Positions 39,423 to 42,673 of a stretch of 42,673 nt of DNA are shown in pieces. Every line of letters starts with the position of its first letter. The stretch's first letter is position 1. The notes under the pieces are model-generated. The model was not told where the DNA came from. It did no database searches and worked only from the letters and a program-made list of their open reading frames with translations. The DNA lies in the NCBI RefSeq assembly GCF_001854605.1, contig NZ_MKJU01000003.1:1-42673 (forward strand), in the 5' to 3' direction. This DNA comes from Pseudoalteromonas amylolytica. GTDB lineage: Bacteria > Pseudomonadota > Gammaproteobacteria > Enterobacterales > Alteromonadaceae. The position numbers were made by a program, and so were the translations under genes.

Positions 39423-40187
39423 ATGCAACAATCAATCCGCTGGATAGCCACAGGGGCTTTATTAATATTCCAAAGTATCGTGCATGCTGATGAGTCAAAT
39501 GATCCAGTACATATTTATACCGAAGACTTCCCTCCTTATCAGGAGTTTCTGGGGCCGGGGCGAATTGGCGGAGTCGCTACAGATTTGGTAAAAATGCTTT
39601 TTGAACACAGCAAAATTGATTACAAAATTCATGTTCTACCTTGGTTTAGAACCAATCATGTGGTGAACAATACCCCCAACGCCTTTATTTACTCTCTGGC
39701 ACGTACACAAGAGCGCGAAAAGCAATATCATTGGGTCGCCCCCCTGTGCGAAATAAATGTATCTTTCTATAAGCTCAAAGCGAGAAAAGATATAAAGATT
39801 AATGATATTGAGGATGTCAGGCAATACGTTGTCGCCGTGGCCTCAGGACAACCAACCGAGCAACATTTGGTGGAAATCGGGTTCAGCCAAGATGATAACT
39901 TAGTGATCCTAGCCAGCCATGAACAAGGCGCACAAATGCTCAACAAAGCACGAGTTGACCTGTTGTATGGCGCCGACCTATTCGTGAAGAATGTACAAAT
40001 GGCATTAGGTAGGCACGGAGAGTGGGAGCGTGTTTATGTTTCTCCCCATTTGAGTAAACGCATGTACCTCGCCGCCAATATTAACAGCGATGAGAGCTTA
40101 ATCAGCAAACTGCAAAAAAGCCATCACATGCTTAAAAGCAAGCTCAATACCGAGGCCCGCTGTGAGCAGGCAATAAGAGCGCATTAA
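39423..40187 (+). CDS. Periplasmic amino-acid-type solute-binding-like protein
   Basis: Start placed at ATG 39423 (254 residues) because a signal peptide begins there, MQQSIRWIATGALLIFQSIVHA; an upstream TTG would add 14 charged residues. The mature part resembles bacterial extracellular solute-binding family 3: YTEDFPPYQ, GGVATDLVKMLFE, YKIHVLPWFRT, then VAVASGQPTEQHL. No permease or ATPase gene is adjacent, as is common for stand-alone members in marine gammaproteobacteria. The ligand is unknown. It ends 4 bp from the convergent nat gene. Confidence 0.87.
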   Translation: MQQSIRWIATGALLIFQSIVHADESNDPVHIYTEDFPPYQEFLGPGRIGGVATDLVKMLFEHSKIDYKIHVLPWFRTNHVVNNTPNAFIYSLARTQEREKQYHWVAPLCEINVSFYKLKARKDIKINDIEDVRQYVVAVASGQPTEQHLVEIGFSQDDNLVILASHEQGAQMLNKARVDLLYGADLFVKNVQMALGRHGEWERVYVSPHLSKRMYLAANINSDESLISKLQKSHHMLKSKLNTEARCEQAIRAH

Positions 40188-40191
40188 GCCG

Positions 40192-41034
40192 CTAGCCCTC
40201 TCGCGCCAACTGCCGCACTTGTACCTTAGCAAATACTTTATTCGAGCACTCTTTGGTGACGACGATATTAAAGTGCCTTTGTAGCAACTGCTGCAGCTGA
40301 GACACACTACGGATCTCCAGCTCGCTTTGTGTCTGCTCGCGCTCATCTAGGCATAAAAAAGTCGTATTACGGATCAGGTAGCGCTTGCCATCATCAACAC
40401 GTGACACAACCAGGTTATTCACAAACGCCGCCTCGGGATGCTGGTGACTGTAAAAATGCCCCACCTCGCAGTCCTCTTCAAATACCTTTGCTAAGTCAAT
40501 CTCATATAAAGTGAGCGACTCAGGTTCAAGTAACGAGACTTTCACATGGGAGTCTGTACATTCTACCCGATACTGATTGGGTCCTTCGTTGGTCACATGA
40601 TCATGATCGATGGCAATCGGCATGATAGGTACCTTTACGCCAAAACCCACATCCACCACATATGTGTGATCATTATAAGAGAGTAAGGTGACTCGATGCG
40701 TTCGCGGATTATCGCTTTTACCACTAAGCATCACCCGTGCTAATGCGGGCCTGACACTGTAACCGAGCGCTTCAAGCGCTAAAAACATCACGCGATTATG
40801 CTCAAAGCAATAACCACCTTGGCGCAGTGCAATTAGCCGCTCAAACAGCGCTTCAGGCTCAAGACTTAGGTAAGTGCCCTGCATCGCATTAATGCTGCTG
40901 AAGCTGTACATAGCTATGTGCTGCGCCTGTAAGGCTTGCACAAAACTTAAAGTACCTACGGGGGCGTCAATAGAGAAGCGACTGAGGTAATGAATAATAT
41001 ATTCTGCGATAGGTGATGATTGTAGCTCTAGCAT
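40192..41034 (-). CDS. nat: Arylamine N-acetyltransferase
   Basis: Acetyl-CoA-dependent N-acetyltransferase of arylamines and hydrazines. The 280-residue product is the usual length. The catalytic triad is visible: Cys in RQGGYCFEHN (near 76), His in RTHRVTLLSY (near 113) and Asp in VVDVGFGVKVP (near 128). AAGGAA precedes the ATG. A TTGACC/TTTATC promoter-like pair with 17-bp spacing lies at 41072-41100, with a Fur-box-like sequence just upstream. The natural substrate is not evident. Confidence 0.95.
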   Translation of the reverse strand: MLELQSSPIAEYIIHYLSRFSIDAPVGTLSFVQALQAQHIAMYSFSSINAMQGTYLSLEPEALFERLIALRQGGYCFEHNRVMFLALEALGYSVRPALARVMLSGKSDNPRTHRVTLLSYNDHTYVVDVGFGVKVPIMPIAIDHDHVTNEGPNQYRVECTDSHVKVSLLEPESLTLYEIDLAKVFEEDCEVGHFYSHQHPEAAFVNNLVVSRVDDGKRYLIRNTTFLCLDEREQTQSELEIRSVSQLQQLLQRHFNIVVTKECSNKVFAKVQVRQLAREG

Positions 41035-41122
41035 CCAGTTTTCCTTATACTTTTAAAGTCGTTACACGTACGATAAAAGCTCAAGTAAGGTTGAGGTCAA
41101 ACGCTTTTTACGGTTTTTTAGA

Positions 41123-41141
41123 GACAATGATTATCATCATT
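41123..41141. promoter_or_regulatory. Fur-box-like sequence upstream of nat
   Basis: GACAATGATTATCATCATT matches the classical 19-bp Fur consensus GATAATGATAATCATTATC at 15 of 19 positions by eye. It lies about 90 bp upstream of the nat start. Whether Fur binds and which gene it would control are unknown. Confidence 0.45.
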
Positions 41142-41178
41142 AACGTACAAAGTCATGGACGAAGTCCGTGGCTTTTGC

Positions 41179-41252
41179 GCAAGGTGAAATAAGCCAGTCT
41201 AACAATGGCTTCGGGACTCTCCGTCGGATGGCGCTTCGCTTATCCAACCTAC
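41179..41252. repeat. REP-like repeat, copy 1
   Basis: A 74-bp unit from GCAAGGTGAAATAAGCC to the complement of GTAGGTTGGATAAGCGAAG. It matches a second copy at 41345-41419 in the same orientation, apart from a short variable stretch in the middle. Read on the minus strand it has the form GTAGG...GGATAAGCG...CATCCGAC, recalling enterobacterial REP sequences. Confidence 0.8.
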
Positions 41253-41344
41253 CACTTTTTTTTACAGACATTAAAAAAGGTCACCGAAGTGACTTTCGTG
41301 CAAAGGGCTAACGACAATGAGCGAAGCGAAGGCGTTTCCTTTCC

Positions 41345-41419
41345 GCAAGGTGAAATAAGCCAGTCTAACTACCGCCAAGGGACTCTCCGTCGGATGGCGC
41401 TTCGCTTATGCCGACCTAC
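41345..41419. repeat. REP-like repeat, copy 2
   Basis: A 75-bp direct copy of the repeat at 41179-41252. It differs mainly in the middle (TACCGCCAA versus AATGGCTTC) and near the end (TATGCCGACC versus TATCCAACC). It ends next to the 1253-bp tuf repeat. Confidence 0.8.
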
Positions 41420-41430
41420 AAGACATAAAA

Positions 41431-41454
41431 AAACCCGAGCCTAAGCTCGGGTTC
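41431..41454 (-). terminator. Rho-independent terminator after tuf (copy 2)
   Basis: Identical to the hairpin at 11-34: a 9-bp GC-rich stem with a T-run on the minus strand. Transcription from this tuf should stop here and not continue 12 kb to tRNA-Trp. Confidence 0.92.
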
Positions 41455-41488
41455 TTCTAATGCTTTGTGGCATTAACTAAAGTCGATA

Positions 41489-42673
41489 TTACTCAACGAT
41501 AGTTGCTACAACACCAGCACCAACTGTACGGCCACCTTCACGGATAGCGAAGCGTAAACCTTCGTCCATCGCGATTGGGCAGATTAGCTCTACAGTCATC
41601 TTGATGTTGTCACCAGGCATTACCATTTCTACGCCTTCTGGTAGCTCAACGTTACCTGTTACGTCAGTTGTACGGAAGTAGAACTGTGGACGGTAGCCTT
41701 TGAAGAATGGCGTGTGACGACCACCTTCATCTTTAGAAAGTACGTATACTTCTGAAGTGAACTTCGTGTGAGGTGTGATTGAACCAGGCTTCGCTAGTAC
41801 TTGACCACGCTCAACATCATCACGCTTAGTACCACGTAGTAGTGCACCAATGTTCTCACCCGCACGACCTTCGTCTAGAAGCTTACGGAACATCTCAACA
41901 CCCGTACAAGTTGTCTTCGTAGTTTCTTTGATACCTACGATTTCAACTTCGTCGTTCACGTTGATGATACCAGCTTCAACACGGCCTGTTACTACTGTAC
42001 CACGACCCTGGATTGAGAATACGTCTTCGATAGGCATGATGAATGGCTTATCGATATCACGCTCTGGCTCTGGGATGTAAGAATCTAGTGCTTCTGCAAG
42101 CTCAACGATCTTGTCTTCCCACTCTTTCTCACCTTCTAGTGCTTTAAGCGCTGAACCTTGGATTAGTGGTAGGTCATCACCTGGGAAGTCATACTCTGAA
42201 AGTAGTTCACGTACTTCCATCTCTACTAGCTCTAGAAGCTCTTCGTCGTCAACCATGTCACATTTGTTCATGAATACGATGATGTAAGGTACACCAACCT
42301 GACGAGAAAGTAGGATGTGCTCACGTGTTTGAGGCATAGGACCGTCAGTAGCAGCAACTACTAGGATCGCGCCGTCCATCTGTGCAGCACCAGTGATCAT
42401 GTTTTTAACATAGTCAGCGTGTCCTGGACAGTCTACGTGTGCGTAGTGACGAGTCGGTGTATCGTACTCAACGTGTGAAGTTGAGATTGTGATACCACGC
42501 TCACGCTCTTCTGGAGCGTTATCGATTGATGCGAAGTCTTTTGCTTCACCACCGTATACTTTTGCAAGTACGTTAGTGATTGCTGCTGTTAGAGTTGTTT
42601 TACCGTGGTCAACGTGGCCGATTGTACCTACGTTTACGTGCGGTTTTACGCGTTCAAACTTTTCTTTTGCCAT
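41489..42673 (-). CDS. tuf: Elongation factor Tu (copy 2)
   Basis: A 394-residue EF-Tu identical to the product of 69-1253. The gene is complete, but its promoter and ribosome site lie outside the window. In many gammaproteobacteria this copy sits directly upstream of tRNA-Trp-secE. Here its own terminator, two REP-like repeats and 12 kb of unrelated genes lie in between. Confidence 0.99.
   Translation of the reverse strand: MAKEKFERVKPHVNVGTIGHVDHGKTTLTAAITNVLAKVYGGEAKDFASIDNAPEERERGITISTSHVEYDTPTRHYAHVDCPGHADYVKNMITGAAQMDGAILVVAATDGPMPQTREHILLSRQVGVPYIIVFMNKCDMVDDEELLELVEMEVRELLSEYDFPGDDLPLIQGSALKALEGEKEWEDKIVELAEALDSYIPEPERDIDKPFIMPIEDVFSIQGRGTVVTGRVEAGIINVNDEVEIVGIKETTKTTCTGVEMFRKLLDEGRAGENIGALLRGTKRDDVERGQVLAKPGSITPHTKFTSEVYVLSKDEGGRHTPFFKGYRPQFYFRTTDVTGNVELPEGVEMVMPGDNIKMTVELICPIAMDEGLRFAIREGGRTVGAGVVATIVE

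Larger units (their letters stand above)
41035..41488. other. Intergenic region between nat and tuf copy 2
   Basis: This 454-bp region holds a candidate nat promoter, a Fur-box-like sequence (41123-41141), a hairpin CATGGAC-GAA-GTCCGTG around 41154-41170, two REP-like repeats (41179-41252 and 41345-41419), a small hairpin AAAGGTCAC-CGAA-GTGACTTT near 41277-41297, and the tuf terminator. The plus-strand open frame at 41205-41444 lies across the repeats and is not a gene. Confidence 0.65.
41421..42673. repeat. 1253-bp direct repeat, copy 2 (tuf plus terminator)
   Basis: Same sequence and orientation as 1-1253, ending exactly at the tuf start codon and the window edge. The two copies enclose the whole rpoBC and ribosomal region as a 41-kb interval. 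Confidence 0.97.

Noticed and set aside
41205..41444. 79-codon plus-strand open frame near tuf copy 2
   Set aside because: It spans REP-like repeats and part of the tuf terminator; translation looks random.

Overview
The window looks like the chromosome of a marine gammaproteobacterium, most likely Pseudoalteromonas or a close relative in the Alteromonadales. This is inferred from the proteins (typical gammaproteobacterial RpoB, RpoC, EF-Tu and CysG), the AT-rich intergenic DNA, and rpoBC lying upstream of the str operon (rpsL-rpsG-fusA-tuf). I could not search databases, so the genus is a judgement.

Layout. Reading the minus strand from right to left: tuf copy 2 (41489-42673); a 12-kb accessory block; tRNA-Trp, secE, nusG, rplK, rplA, rplJ, rplL, rpoB, rpoC (29274 down to 16963); a second 12-kb accessory block (16504 down to 4711); then rpsL, rpsG, fusA and tuf copy 1 (4402 down to 69). 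The housekeeping part has the expected control elements: a tRNA-Trp promoter, a nusG terminator, an L10 leader, hairpins between rplL and rpoB, an rpoC terminator, a near-consensus str promoter and tuf terminators. The two tuf genes are identical, including 68 bp downstream with the terminator, so the window is bounded by a 1253-bp direct repeat.

Accessory block A (4711-16504) is the most unusual part. Twelve genes on one strand form an operon-like array, and every product carries an export or membrane-anchoring signal. Transcription order: three large cysteine-containing secreted proteins (607, 305 and 649 aa), a membrane-anchored coiled-coil protein (180 aa), a lipoprotein with six PKD-like repeats (795 aa), and seven small secreted proteins (166-215 aa). 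Six of the seven are clear paralogues and the seventh is a divergent member. They share a GG-x-x-Y / DF-x-P N-terminal motif, an F-D-x-S-G strand and a conserved cysteine pair. The block has its own candidate promoter flanked by inverted repeats, internal hairpins, and a strong terminator just before the str promoter. I recognise no known secretion, pilus or toxin system. It looks like an undescribed exported, probably surface-associated multiprotein assembly.

Accessory block B (29398-41419) holds ordinary metabolism plus some unknowns. On the plus strand an assimilatory sulfate operon, cysG-cysD-cysN-SLC13 transporter-cysC-cysQ, follows a LysR-type (CysB-like) dyad. Around it are deoC with an overlapping gene for a possible PD-(D/E)XK-fold protein, a TPR-containing lipoprotein, a periplasmic solute-binding-like protein, and an arylamine N-acetyltransferase with a Fur-box-like sequence upstream. 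Two REP-like repeats sit next to tuf copy 2.

No CRISPR array, insertion sequence, integrase or prophage gene was seen.
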